Of a stretch of DNA of 32,078 bases, positions 24,524 through 32,078 are shown one piece after another. Each line of letters opens with the position of its first letter. Position 1 is the first letter of the stretch. The DNA lies in assembly GCA_937138255.1 (NCBI GenBank), contig CAKZOU010000078.1:1-32078 (forward strand). Direction: 5' to 3'. The DNA is from an uncultured Paracoccaceae bacterium. Its GTDB lineage: Bacteria; Pseudomonadota; Alphaproteobacteria; Rhodobacterales; Rhodobacteraceae. Both the position numbers and the translations under genes were made by a program. The notes under the pieces are model-generated. The model saw only the letters and a list, made by a program, of their open reading frames with translations. It was not told the DNA's origin and searched no databases.

Positions 24524-25300
24524 CTATCTGCCGCGCCAGACCGGCGGGCGTTTCTCGCGAAAAGCAAGGGTGCCTTCGTCCGAATCCTCAGATGTGAGCG
24601 CCGCCATAAGTTCAGGCGTTGAAACGGCCTGGGCCTGTTCGGGCGGCAAATGCCCGGTATGACGCACTGTCGCCTTGATCGCCCGCAAGCACAGTGGCGC
24701 GCTTGCCGCGAGGTCGGCAACCCAGCGATCCACTTCGGCGTCGAGTTCCGCAGCAGGGACGACCGCGTTGACCAACCCATAGGCGGCCATCTCGCTGGCC
24801 GGTGCCATGCGTCCAGTCATCATCATCCCGACGGCGATGTTTCGCGGAACGGCGCGCTGCAAAAGGGTCATTCCTCCGGCGAGCGGCAGGTTGCCGACCT
24901 TTGCTTCCGGCAGGCCGAACCGCGCCGTATCCGCCGCAATGACGATGTCGCAGCCCAGGACCATCTCCAGCCCGCCGCCAAGTGCCAGGCCGTTGACCCG
25001 GGCGATGACCGGCGTCGTCAGCGACTTACGCAGGGCGATGCCACCGAACCCGTTCGGCAGCGCCGCGGTCCAATAATCGACACCCGACAAACCATTGTTT
25101 TCCTTCAGGTCGGCCCCGGCCGAAAAGGCCCGGTCACCAGCGCCGGTTAGCACGACGCAGCGGATGTCCGGGTCTTGCTCGATCCGGCACCAGGCGTCCT
25201 CGAGCGCCAAAGACGTCGCAGAATCAATGGCGTTCATCCGCGTCGGCCGGTCGATGGTGACGCGCGCAACATGGTTGCTGACTTCGAACAGGACGCTCAT
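24524..25300 (-). CDS. Enoyl-CoA hydratase/isomerase (crotonase) family enzyme
   Basis: Crotonase-fold protein of 258 aa. The oxyanion-hole stretches AFSAGADLKE and LALGGGLE are present, and both glutamates used for hydration in classical enoyl-CoA hydratase are there: Glu112 (GGGLEM) and Glu132 (LPEAKVGNLPLAGG), 20 residues apart as in the rat enzyme. Hydratase activity on a CoA ester is therefore credible, although isomerase or ring-opening roles exist in the family. The start overlaps the CoA-transferase stop by four bases (ATGA, 25297-25300). Confidence 0.9.
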   Translation of the reverse strand: MSVLFEVSNHVARVTIDRPTRMNAIDSATSLALEDAWCRIEQDPDIRCVVLTGAGDRAFSAGADLKENNGLSGVDYWTAALPNGFGGIALRKSLTTPVIARVNGLALGGGLEMVLGCDIVIAADTARFGLPEAKVGNLPLAGGMTLLQRAVPRNIAVGMMMTGRMAPASEMAAYGLVNAVVPAAELDAEVDRWVADLAASAPLCLRAIKATVRHTGHLPPEQAQAVSTPELMAALTSEDSDEGTLAFREKRPPVWRGR

Positions 25301-26472
25301 GTCGCCGTCTTTGGCTTGGCCGGCGCGAGGCCGAACTCGTCTATCACAGCTTCTGTATGTTCCCCCAGCATCGGTGGCACATGGCGAATGACGACGGGCG
25401 CCTCGCTCAGATGGACAGGTGAGCCCAGCAACGTGATCTTGCCATGGATGGGATGCTGCAAGTCCAGCAGCATGCCGTTGATCGCCGTTTGCTGGTCGTC
25501 AAGCGCCTCGCCCAGCGGCCGAACCGGAGCGCAGAGCAGGTCCTGCGCTTCGAGCCGTTCAAGCCAATAGGCGGTTGAATTGGTGGCGATCCGCTTGCGG
25601 AAGGTGTCCTGCAGGAACGGTTTGTTGGCGCGCTGTTCCCTCAGGGTCGGATATGTCGGCGATAGATCATCGATCTCAAGTGCCATGCAAATGTCGCGCA
25701 AGGGGTTGGACTTGAAGGCACCGACGAACACGATCGCACCGTCGGTTGTGTCAAACGCCCCGGTCAGCGGCATCGCAGCCCAGTTAAGAACTTCGCCGTG
25801 GTGTTTCCATTGTGCCGCTTCCTGCATCTGCATCGCCAGCATGGAATCGTAGAGTGAAACTGTCACTTTCTGGCCGCGCCCTGTCTTGGTACGCGCCAAG
25901 AGAGCGGCCATCACCCCCTGTACCAGGTGCATTCCAGCGGTGTAGTCACATAGTGTCGTCGGATAGATCGACTTGGGAATCGACGGATCAGCCGTCTTTT
26001 CCATAACGCCGCTCATCGCCTGGGCCAGCACGTCCTGGCCACCCTTGTGGGAATAAGGCCCGACCTCTCCGAAACCCGAACCCGAGGCACAAATGATGCG
26101 TGGATTGATCTGTTTCAACGCGTCGTAGCCGAACCCGAGGCGGTCCATGACACCGGCACGGAAATTGTCGATGACGACGTCGGCATCGCGCACCATATCA
26201 AGCACCATCTGGCGCCCGACCGGGTTCTTGGTGTCAATTTCAACCGACCGCTTGTTGCGGTTCAGCGAGGCATAGACGACATTGTTCATCGCCTCGGTCG
26301 AGGTTTCGCCAAAAAAGTTCCGCGACAGGTCGCCGGAACCGGGGCGCTCGATCTTGATCACGTCCGCGCCGAAATCGGCCAGCATCTGCGTGGCACAAGG
26401 GCCCATCATCACTTGCGTGAAGTCGAGAATTCGGATGCCGGACAGCGGATAGCCTTCGATATCCATTGTCAT
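25297..26472 (-). CDS. Class III (CaiB/Frc-type) CoA-transferase
   Basis: Enzyme of 391 aa of the formyl-CoA/carnitine CoA-transferase family. It opens with GIRILDFTQVMMGP and MLADFGADVIKIERPGSGD, and has NRNKRSVEID and the catalytic Asp147 in GGQDVLAQ. It would move CoA from a donor thioester to the carboxylate substrate, preparing it for the crotonase-type enzyme encoded next. It overlaps the upstream oxidoreductase gene by four bases (ATGA at 26469-26472). A second Met at residue 3 could be the real start. Confidence 0.93.
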   Translation of the reverse strand: MTMDIEGYPLSGIRILDFTQVMMGPCATQMLADFGADVIKIERPGSGDLSRNFFGETSTEAMNNVVYASLNRNKRSVEIDTKNPVGRQMVLDMVRDADVVIDNFRAGVMDRLGFGYDALKQINPRIICASGSGFGEVGPYSHKGGQDVLAQAMSGVMEKTADPSIPKSIYPTTLCDYTAGMHLVQGVMAALLARTKTGRGQKVTVSLYDSMLAMQMQEAAQWKHHGEVLNWAAMPLTGAFDTTDGAIVFVGAFKSNPLRDICMALEIDDLSPTYPTLREQRANKPFLQDTFRKRIATNSTAYWLERLEAQDLLCAPVRPLGEALDDQQTAINGMLLDLQHPIHGKITLLGSPVHLSEAPVVIRHVPPMLGEHTEAVIDEFGLAPAKPKTAT

Positions 26473-27848
26473 GCTCCCTCATTTTGGTCGATCAGCGCGT
26501 TCGCCGACGGAATGTCACCCGGATCAGCACCTTGTGCTCGCAGTTGCGCCTGAATCGCGCCCACATTCACGTCGCGCAGTGCGCAGTCGGATTGCAGGGC
26601 AAGCGCCACCGCGACACCGGCCGCTTCACCCTGTGCCATGCAAGGCGGAATCTCGCGCGACATCTTTTGTGCATCGCTGTCGACCGAATAATGTCGGCCT
26701 GCCACGATCACGTTGTCGAGGCTCTTTGGCAGCAAGGCGCGGTAGGGCGTGTAATAATCTCGACCCCGGCAGACGCTGTCGGCAAAATGCCGACGTTTAT
26801 GGACGTCGTCCTTGGTAACGACGTATTCGCCGCGCAACAGCCGGGTCTGGCGGATGCCCAGCTGCTCGGCAGCGCCAAGCATTTTGGCATTCTCGAAACC
26901 TGGGATGTTGGCGCGGGCGAAGGCCAGCAGGTTCATCATCCGCTCGCGGCCCTCGTATTCGGCCGCAACCATACCTTCTGGCGACAAGCCATCATAACCC
27001 GTCATGTGTGGGCAGTTGCACCAGACGATGCCAGGCAGCGGTGTCTTGAGCCACCACATACCCCAGGCTCCACCGATCACGCGCCGCGCCTGACGGTCGA
27101 GCTTCTTGTATTCTTCGGGATTGGCATATTCAAAGGCTTCTGCCTTGTCCGTGTCCACGTCGCACAAGCGGAAAACGGTGGTCACGATATATTCGCCCTG
27201 GATGAATTCAGCACCGGCCGAGGCGGCAAGATCAAGATCGCCGGTCGCATCGATGACCATCTTGGCGCGAATTGCCTGCCGACCTAATTTGGTTTGGCAG
27301 ATCACGCCTTCAACCCTGCCGTTTTCGACAATAGCCTCCGAGAACCAGCTGTGGAGCCGCAGGTTGACACCGCAATCCTTGACCAGATCAAGGCTCACGC
27401 GTTTCCAGGCGTCGGGATCAAAGGCGACGGCGTGGATGATTGGCTGCGGGGTTCCGGTTTCATGAAAGTTGATGCAGCCCCAGCGGGACCATTTCTGCCA
27501 CATCTCCCAATTGGTCACGCAATCTTCGGGCGGCGGGAAAACGGCGGCGTTCTGCGCTTTCATCCGATCGACGAACTCGGAAACTATTCCCGTAGTGACA
27601 ATTTCGTCCGGGCGGTTGCCGTGGCCTGGGTTGACCATGTCGTCCAGCACCAGGACCATACCACCCGAAGCCATTCCACCAAGGTGGTGATAGCGCTCGA
27701 CCAGGGTTACCGAGCACCCGTTTCGGGCGGCCGAGACTGCTGCAGAAAGACCCGCCGCGCCGCCGCCAACCACCACGACATCGGATGTCGCAACCACGGG
27801 GACCTGCTCCGATTTGGTCATCACAAAATCTTTGTTTCGTCCGGTCAT
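26469..27848 (-). CDS. FAD-dependent oxidoreductase
   Basis: Flavoprotein of 459 aa. Residues about 20-50 form a dinucleotide-binding Rossmann motif, VVVGGGAAGLSAA, followed by an ERYHHLGG-type acidic strand end. IDATGDLDLA near the middle and GEAAGVAVALAL near the C-terminus are the usual second and third FAD contacts of the FAD_oxidored (PF12831-like) group. The CNCPH and Trp-rich inner segment is probably substrate-facing. AAGGAG nine bases before the ATG at 27848 supports this start. There is no signal peptide, so it acts in the cytoplasm. As the first enzyme gene after the transporter, it may carry out the first oxidation of the imported compound, with the ferredoxin as partner. It lies 73 bases after the permease gene. 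Confidence 0.88.
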   Translation of the reverse strand: MTGRNKDFVMTKSEQVPVVATSDVVVVGGGAAGLSAAVSAARNGCSVTLVERYHHLGGMASGGMVLVLDDMVNPGHGNRPDEIVTTGIVSEFVDRMKAQNAAVFPPPEDCVTNWEMWQKWSRWGCINFHETGTPQPIIHAVAFDPDAWKRVSLDLVKDCGVNLRLHSWFSEAIVENGRVEGVICQTKLGRQAIRAKMVIDATGDLDLAASAGAEFIQGEYIVTTVFRLCDVDTDKAEAFEYANPEEYKKLDRQARRVIGGAWGMWWLKTPLPGIVWCNCPHMTGYDGLSPEGMVAAEYEGRERMMNLLAFARANIPGFENAKMLGAAEQLGIRQTRLLRGEYVVTKDDVHKRRHFADSVCRGRDYYTPYRALLPKSLDNVIVAGRHYSVDSDAQKMSREIPPCMAQGEAAGVAVALALQSDCALRDVNVGAIQAQLRAQGADPGDIPSANALIDQNEGA

Positions 27849-27921
27849 TTTGACACACTCCTTCTGTCGCGCCTGAACCGGCGCGGTATTCTTGATTGAC
27901 GATTCGAGTTTCAGAGATCCA

Positions 27922-28728
27922 CTACCAGCGGATCACCAGCCGCTCAGTCAGAGCGACGAGGGCAAACATCAGGACTGACAGACCCGACGACAGGAAAACA
28001 GTGGCGTAGAGAAGCGGCGAATTGAAGTTGAACGTCGCCTCGATGATCAACGCGCCAAGACCACGTGTCGCACCGACCCATTCGCCTACGATGGCGCCGA
28101 TCACGCTGGTCGTCGCCGCAATGCGAAGTGCCGAAAACAGGAACGGCAAAGACGATTGCAGTCGCATCTTCCAGAACACTTCAGATTTTGATGCCGAGAG
28201 TATGCGTGCAAGTTCCAGCGCCTGCGGACTTATCGCCTGAAGGCCACGTACCATGTTCACTAGTGTCGGGAAGAAGCAGATCAAAGCGGCGATGACCACC
28301 TTGGCCGACAGACCCGGACCCAGGATCAGCACCAGGATCGGTGCGATCGCAAGAATTGGAATTGTGTTGATGAACACCGCAATCGGAAAGAAGGCGCGTT
28401 CGACCGTCCGGTTGTGAACAAAAGCAATGGCAATCAGGATCGCCGAAAGGTTTCCAACCAGAAAACCGGCCAGCGCTTCGGTCAAAGTCGGCCAGAAGTT
28501 TGCCATTAGAAGAGGGAAGCTGCCGACAAGGGCGTTTCCGACATCGGACGGCGCCGGGGCGATGTAGATGGGCACTCCGAAAAAACGAACCCCTGCCTGC
28601 CAGATGACCAGCAACGCAACTGCTGTTGAAAGTGGGATGATCCAGGCAAATATCTTAGCGCGGATGGCGGCTTTTTTTTCGGCCTCGATGATTTCTTCTT
28701 CCGAGACCATTTCCAGAGTTGTCGACAT
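27922..28728 (-). CDS. ABC transporter permease, SsuC/TauC type
   Basis: Inner-membrane protein of 268 aa. An acidic/basic cytoplasmic N-terminus is followed by about six membrane helices. The cytoplasmic EAA loop that docks on the ATPase is visible from ALELARILSASKSEVFWKM through SALRIAATTSVIGAIVGEW. Permeases of this type import small organic ions such as sulfonates, nitrate or pyrimidines. The ATG overlaps the ATPase stop by one or more bases (TGATG at 28726-28730). Confidence 0.92.
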   Translation of the reverse strand: MSTTLEMVSEEEIIEAEKKAAIRAKIFAWIIPLSTAVALLVIWQAGVRFFGVPIYIAPAPSDVGNALVGSFPLLMANFWPTLTEALAGFLVGNLSAILIAIAFVHNRTVERAFFPIAVFINTIPILAIAPILVLILGPGLSAKVVIAALICFFPTLVNMVRGLQAISPQALELARILSASKSEVFWKMRLQSSLPFLFSALRIAATTSVIGAIVGEWVGATRGLGALIIEATFNFNSPLLYATVFLSSGLSVLMFALVALTERLVIRW

Positions 28729-29534
28729 CAGCAGGTCTCCAGCAATTTGCGCAGATAGGATGAGTACCGGGTGAATTCGGGCGTATCGCGCATATCGATT
28801 GTGCGCGGCCCCGGCAGATCGATATCGACGACTTCGCGTAGCCGGCCAGGATGCGCCTGAAGCATCATCACCTTCTGGCCAAGAAACACCGCCTCGGCGA
28901 TGGAATGGGTGACAAACAGGATAGTGACGCCGGTTTCTTCCCAGATCTTCAAGAGTTGCAGGTTCAGGTGGTCGCGGGTCATTTCATCCAGCGCGCCAAA
29001 CGGTTCATCCATCAGCAGCAGACGCGGCTGACAGACCAAAGCCCGGGCGATCGCCACGCGTTGACGCATGCCGCCGGACAACTCATGCGGAAGCGCGTCC
29101 TCGCGACCCTTCAGACCAACCAGTTCCAGCAACTCCAGAGGTGTCCGGTTGCTCTTGGGGATCTTCACGCCGCGCTTGCGACCGATCTCCAGCGGCAATT
29201 CAACATTCTTCAGAGCCGATCGCCATGGCAATAGGGCAGCATCTTGAAAGACAAAGGAAAACTCGCGAGCCAGTCGCGCCTCTTCGGTGCTTTTTCCGAA
29301 TATTGAAACTGTTCCGCCAGCGGCCGGTATTAGATCAGAAACCAGCCGCAGCATCGTCGATTTGCCACAGCCCGAAGGGCCAAGGATGGTGTAGAACGCC
29401 CCTTCCGCGATGTCGATCGACAGGTCCTTGATCGCTGTGTAGCTGCCAAAGCGGACTGATGCCGACTTGAGTGACGCGGCGATCGCCGACCGGGATCCGG
29501 TCGGCGCCGCGGACATGGTGTTCTGCCCCTGCAT
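28728..29534 (-). CDS. ABC transporter ATP-binding protein, SsuB/TauB type
   Basis: ATPase of 268 aa with Walker A GPSGCGKST (52-60), Q-loop FQDAALLPW, signature LSGGM (152-156), Walker B LLLMDEP (about 172-178) and switch His210 in VTHSIAEA. All motifs are intact. Start could be the ATG at 29534 or the in-frame ATG at 29516 (MSAAPTG). Five bases separate it from the binding-protein gene. It pairs with the permease encoded next to it. Confidence 0.94.
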   Translation of the reverse strand: MQGQNTMSAAPTGSRSAIAASLKSASVRFGSYTAIKDLSIDIAEGAFYTILGPSGCGKSTMLRLVSDLIPAAGGTVSIFGKSTEEARLAREFSFVFQDAALLPWRSALKNVELPLEIGRKRGVKIPKSNRTPLELLELVGLKGREDALPHELSGGMRQRVAIARALVCQPRLLLMDEPFGALDEMTRDHLNLQLLKIWEETGVTILFVTHSIAEAVFLGQKVMMLQAHPGRLREVVDIDLPGPRTIDMRDTPEFTRYSSYLRKLLETC

Positions 29535-29539
29535 GTCGC

Positions 29540-30586
29540 TCAGCCCAGCTTGGGTCGAGAGTCGGCGGTTGCTGCGAGAACGTCCAGTGTCATGACGTCC
29601 CCAAGCGCTGGCGCGCCGTTGGCAAACTGGCCAAGTTGGTCGTAGATGTCGATCTGGGCCTGCCAGTTTTCAGCATTCATCGCGCCCCAGCCCTGTTCGG
29701 CCGTTGTCGCGTTGAACGAATAGCCCACTACCAGCGGAACAGCGGCCAGTTCGTTGGCCTTGTCCATGTTGGGGAAGCGCTCAACCAGAATGTCGACGGC
29801 AGCTTCGGGATTGTCATGCACCCATCCCCAACCGCGCGAAATGGCACGGATCATCGCCTGTACCTTGTCGCCGTGCTCGGCCAGAGTCGCATCGGTAACG
29901 TAGTAGGGGTTGGCATAGAGCTGGATGCCCGCGTCCCAAAGGGTCATGTCAACGCGCTGATCACCCAGGATCGACAATGCCGCGGTGTTTGTGTTCCAAC
30001 CAGTGATGACATCGACTTGGCCCGTCATTAGCGGCGCCATATCGCCACCGATGACGACGACCGTCACCTGATCTTCAGCAATTCCATTCTTGGCAAGAAG
30101 CGCACGAAGCAGGATCTGAGCAGTTCCTTGGGTCCCCACAGTCTTGCCAATCAGGTCCTCCGGCTTGGTGACCGGGTTCTTCTTCAATGAAAAATACGTG
30201 AAGGGATGCTTTTGATAGCCAGCCGCAATCGCCTTGATCGGGAGTCCGGCGGAGCGCGCCAGCATGAGCGACGGGCTGGACGAGATCGAACCCAGATTGG
30301 ATGCCCGACCCGAAGCGACCGAAGCCACACCGTCAATATTCGGTCCGCCTGGAACGATTTCCAGTTCCAATCCTTCTTCGGCAAAGAAGCCGTTGGCGTC
30401 GGCCGCCACCTCGCCCAGGATGCCGTTGCTGGCCAGCCAGCCAAGCTGCATCGAGACTTTGAACGTGCCCTGCGCCGCCGCAGGCATGATGTTGATCAAT
30501 GTTCCCGTCGCAGCGAGTCCCGAAGTGGCAGCTGCGGACTTCAAGAAAGCGCGACGGTCGAGGTTGAATCTCTGAGTCATCGTCAT
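29540..30586 (-). CDS. NMT1/SsuA-like substrate-binding protein with Tat signal
   Basis: Periplasmic binding protein of 348 aa. The N-terminus has a twin-arginine motif NLDRRAFLKS (Arg11-Arg12), then a hydrophobic run ending PAAAQ at about 35-39, so it is exported folded by Tat. The rest is typical of NMT1/THI5-like and SsuA-like proteins (LGWLASNGILGEVAADANGFF, LEIVPGGPN). AGGAGG five bases before the ATG at 30586 decides the start. This is the first gene of the operon and faces the LysR-type gene. The family binds pyrimidines, riboflavin precursors, sulfonates, nitrate or aromatic acids, so ligand identity stays open. Confidence 0.92.
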   Translation of the reverse strand: MTMTQRFNLDRRAFLKSAAATSGLAATGTLINIMPAAAQGTFKVSMQLGWLASNGILGEVAADANGFFAEEGLELEIVPGGPNIDGVASVASGRASNLGSISSSPSLMLARSAGLPIKAIAAGYQKHPFTYFSLKKNPVTKPEDLIGKTVGTQGTAQILLRALLAKNGIAEDQVTVVVIGGDMAPLMTGQVDVITGWNTNTAALSILGDQRVDMTLWDAGIQLYANPYYVTDATLAEHGDKVQAMIRAISRGWGWVHDNPEAAVDILVERFPNMDKANELAAVPLVVGYSFNATTAEQGWGAMNAENWQAQIDIYDQLGQFANGAPALGDVMTLDVLAATADSRPKLG

Positions 30587-30759
30587 GGTGTCCTCCTGTT
30601 GGGTTTTGAACCGAATTGGCATCGGCCTTCATCAAATTTAGGACTCTGTCGCCCGTGCGGAAAGTGCTACATTGAGTTAACAGTGAGGCATTTTTTGCAC
30701 CACCCCGTGTGCGCGGATCTGATGCTGGCTCCGGGAGGCGATGTCAGGAGAACCGGCAC
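30587..30759. promoter_or_regulatory. Divergent control region with candidate LysR-type operator
   Basis: This 173-base gap separates the catabolic operon from the divergent LysR-type gene. An imperfect palindrome GTGAGGCA-ttttt-TGCACCAC lies at 30683-30703, with an AT core and two mismatches in the arms, about 55-75 bases from the regulator start. That is the usual position and shape of a LysR-type site. Promoter hexamers are not clear on either strand. Confidence 0.4.
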
Positions 30760-31665
30760 ATGCACTCAATTTTTCTACGTTACTTCGACGAAGTTGTGCG
30801 GCAAGGTTCCATCCGCAAGGCCGCGTTGATCCTTAACATTTCGTCGACGTCGGTGAACCGCAAGATATTGAGCGTCGAAGAGCAGCTTGGGGTCAAGCTG
30901 TTCGAACGCAATCCCGAGGGGATCAAGCTTACCCAGGTCGGCGCGCTCGTGTTGGAGCACTGCCGCAAGACACTGTTGGATTACGATCGCACCCGCGTGA
31001 CTATCGACGAATTCCGTGACCTGAGGACCGGTCACGTTTCGGTTTCCACGGTCGACTCGATAGCAAACAGCATCCTGCCGGAGGCTTTGGAGCGGTTTAC
31101 CGACTCAACGCCGGGGGTATCTATCTCGGTTATCGCGGCTCAGCCTGACGAAGTGCTCGAAGCAGTGGCGTCTGGAGCGGCAGATATCGGCGTCGGTTTT
31201 GGATACTCTACCCATCCGGATGTCAGGATCGCTTCGGAAAAGTCATCGCCTCTCGGGGTTCTATTGCGAGCCGACCATCCGCTTTCGGAGCGGCGGAGCC
31301 TGATGCTTGAGGATCTGACTTCTTACAATCTGGTCCGGACGATTGATGCGCGCGGACACAAATCGATCATTGACCAGAACATCAATGATATGACGGCACA
31401 TCTGACGACGCGCTACTTTACCAATACCCTAAGCCTCGCCAAGAGAATGATCCTAGATGGCAAGGGGATCGGGATCTACACAAAGATCGGATTTCACTCG
31501 GACGTCGCTTCCGGATCGCTGAGGTTCATCCCGCTGCTGGACAAGGGAATCGTGGATCTGAAGATCGGCGTGTTTGTTTCCTCCAAACTTGGGATGGATC
31601 CTGCAAAACAATTGCTTTGCGCAGCCATTGAAAGCGCTCTTTCCCCTTTGATTCTGGATTCTTGA
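30760..31665 (+). CDS. LysR-type transcriptional regulator
   Basis: Regulator of 301 aa. Residues 1-60 form the winged helix-turn-helix (FLRYFDEVVRQGSIRKAALILNIS, then SVNRKILSVEEQLGVKLFER). The remainder is a LysR-type effector-binding domain (HVSVSTVDSIANSILPEAL, GAADIGVGFGY, ADHPLSERRSL). The ATG at 30760 follows CAGGAG with nine bases of spacing; an in-frame start at 30709 is less likely because it adds a Gly/Arg-rich tail. It is divergent from the transport/catabolic operon and is its likely regulator, probably with the substrate or an intermediate as inducer. Confidence 0.93.
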   Translation: MHSIFLRYFDEVVRQGSIRKAALILNISSTSVNRKILSVEEQLGVKLFERNPEGIKLTQVGALVLEHCRKTLLDYDRTRVTIDEFRDLRTGHVSVSTVDSIANSILPEALERFTDSTPGVSISVIAAQPDEVLEAVASGAADIGVGFGYSTHPDVRIASEKSSPLGVLLRADHPLSERRSLMLEDLTSYNLVRTIDARGHKSIIDQNINDMTAHLTTRYFTNTLSLAKRMILDGKGIGIYTKIGFHSDVASGSLRFIPLLDKGIVDLKIGVFVSSKLGMDPAKQLLCAAIESALSPLILDS

Positions 31666-31744
31666 GCGTCTTCCGGCCGCGCTCGTGATTGCAGGATCGG
31701 TGCTGGCTGACATGTTACGTGCGGCATTATTCAGTCGTGCAACT

Positions 31745-32078
31745 GGTGGTGTCAGACAAATTCGAGCCAGTCTCAGTTTACCTCCAAACACGCGAACCTA
31801 TGCGGAACAAAGCAGCCGCCACTCAGCGAGAGCGGCGGCGCGGTTCAGTTTGAAGTTGGCACGTGAGTAGAGATGACGCTCCTGATTGAAGTGGTTTGAG
31901 ACTGAGGCGTGGACGGCGGCGAACTTCTGGAGCGTTCGCATTCGCCTGAAGCGGAGCATCGCCCGTTCCCGTCGTCGAAATGGAAGGTGCGAGTTCTCCG
32001 CGCGATTGTTCAACCAGCGGCCAGTTTCCTGTCGTTTTGCCGCGCCAATCTCTTTCAAGGCAGCGCCATAAGAACGAA
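31745..32078 (-). mobile_element. IS6-family element, copy 4, cut by the window end
   Basis: The left terminal repeat begins GGTGGTGTCAGACAAA at 31745, 79 bases after the LysR-type gene. Sequence closely follows copy 2 from its left end. The element continues past the window. The 8 bases before it (31737-31744) match no flank of the other copies. Confidence 0.9.
31798..32078 (-). CDS. IS6-family transposase, C-terminal part (runs off the window)
   Basis: The visible C-terminal 93 codons are open to the window edge. They begin at RSYGAALKEIGA, the segment just after the second catalytic Asp, and include NNRAENSHLPFRRRERAM, which carries the catalytic glutamate that copy 2 has lost. No stop or frameshift is seen, so this is the best candidate in the window for a functional IS6 transposase, but the N-terminal half cannot be checked. 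Confidence 0.88.
   Translation of the reverse strand, partial: RSYGAALKEIGAAKRQETGRWLNNRAENSHLPFRRRERAMLRFRRMRTLQKFAAVHASVSNHFNQERHLYSRANFKLNRAAALAEWRLLCSA

Noticed and set aside
1-32078. CRISPR arrays, tRNA or rRNA genes, replication origin
   Set aside because: No regularly spaced repeats, no cloverleaf or rRNA-like sequence, and no initiator gene or iteron cluster was seen.

Overview
The window looks like accessory DNA (plasmid or genomic island) from an alphaproteobacterium, most likely a Rhodobacteraceae/Roseobacter-group member. This is inferred from the IS6-type transposase remnants, the CHASE-domain histidine kinases, the codon style and the Tat-exported NMT1-type binding protein. No rRNA, tRNA, CRISPR array or replication gene was seen. 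Remnants of an IS6-family element occur five times (143-460, 18182-18996, 20886-21214, 21215-21292 and 31745-window end), all in the same orientation. They divide the window into two unrelated gene blocks.

Block A (about 577-18146) is a dense signalling and surface-polysaccharide locus. It holds a secreted SGNH hydrolase, three membrane-bound or membrane-anchored PAS histidine kinases (two with CHASE sensor domains), a single-domain response regulator, a stand-alone Hpt protein, and two paralogous response regulators whose C-terminal half is a degenerate GGDEF-like domain. It also holds a lysozyme-like protein, a 1112-residue protein with GH18-like, NodB-like and processive GT2 modules, and a divergently transcribed exported DUF3131-type protein. 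The GH18 and NodB active-site motifs are eroded while the GT2 motifs are intact. The simplest reading is a multi-input phosphorelay (kinases, receiver, Hpt, output receivers) that controls synthesis or export of an unidentified polysaccharide. The link between signalling and polysaccharide genes rests on gene neighbourhood only.

The middle (18.2-21.3 kb) is an insertion-sequence graveyard. It contains an IS6 copy with a nonsense codon and a lost catalytic glutamate, an apparently intact DDE-integrase element of about 1.3 kb with 39-bp inverted repeats, a truncated IS6 copy, and a 78-bp IS6 end abutting it in tandem.

Block B (21378-31665) is a tightly packed ten-gene minus-strand operon with a divergent LysR-type regulator. 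Transcription order is: Tat-exported NMT1/SsuA-like binding protein, ABC ATPase, ABC permease, FAD-dependent oxidoreductase, class III CoA-transferase, crotonase-fold enzyme, 7Fe ferredoxin, DapA-superfamily lyase, aldehyde dehydrogenase and a CMP/dCMP-type deaminase. Several genes overlap by 1 or 4 bases. The set describes uptake, redox activation, CoA-ester chemistry, C-C cleavage and aldehyde oxidation of one small organic compound, but the substrate cannot be read from the sequence. The window ends inside another IS6 copy.
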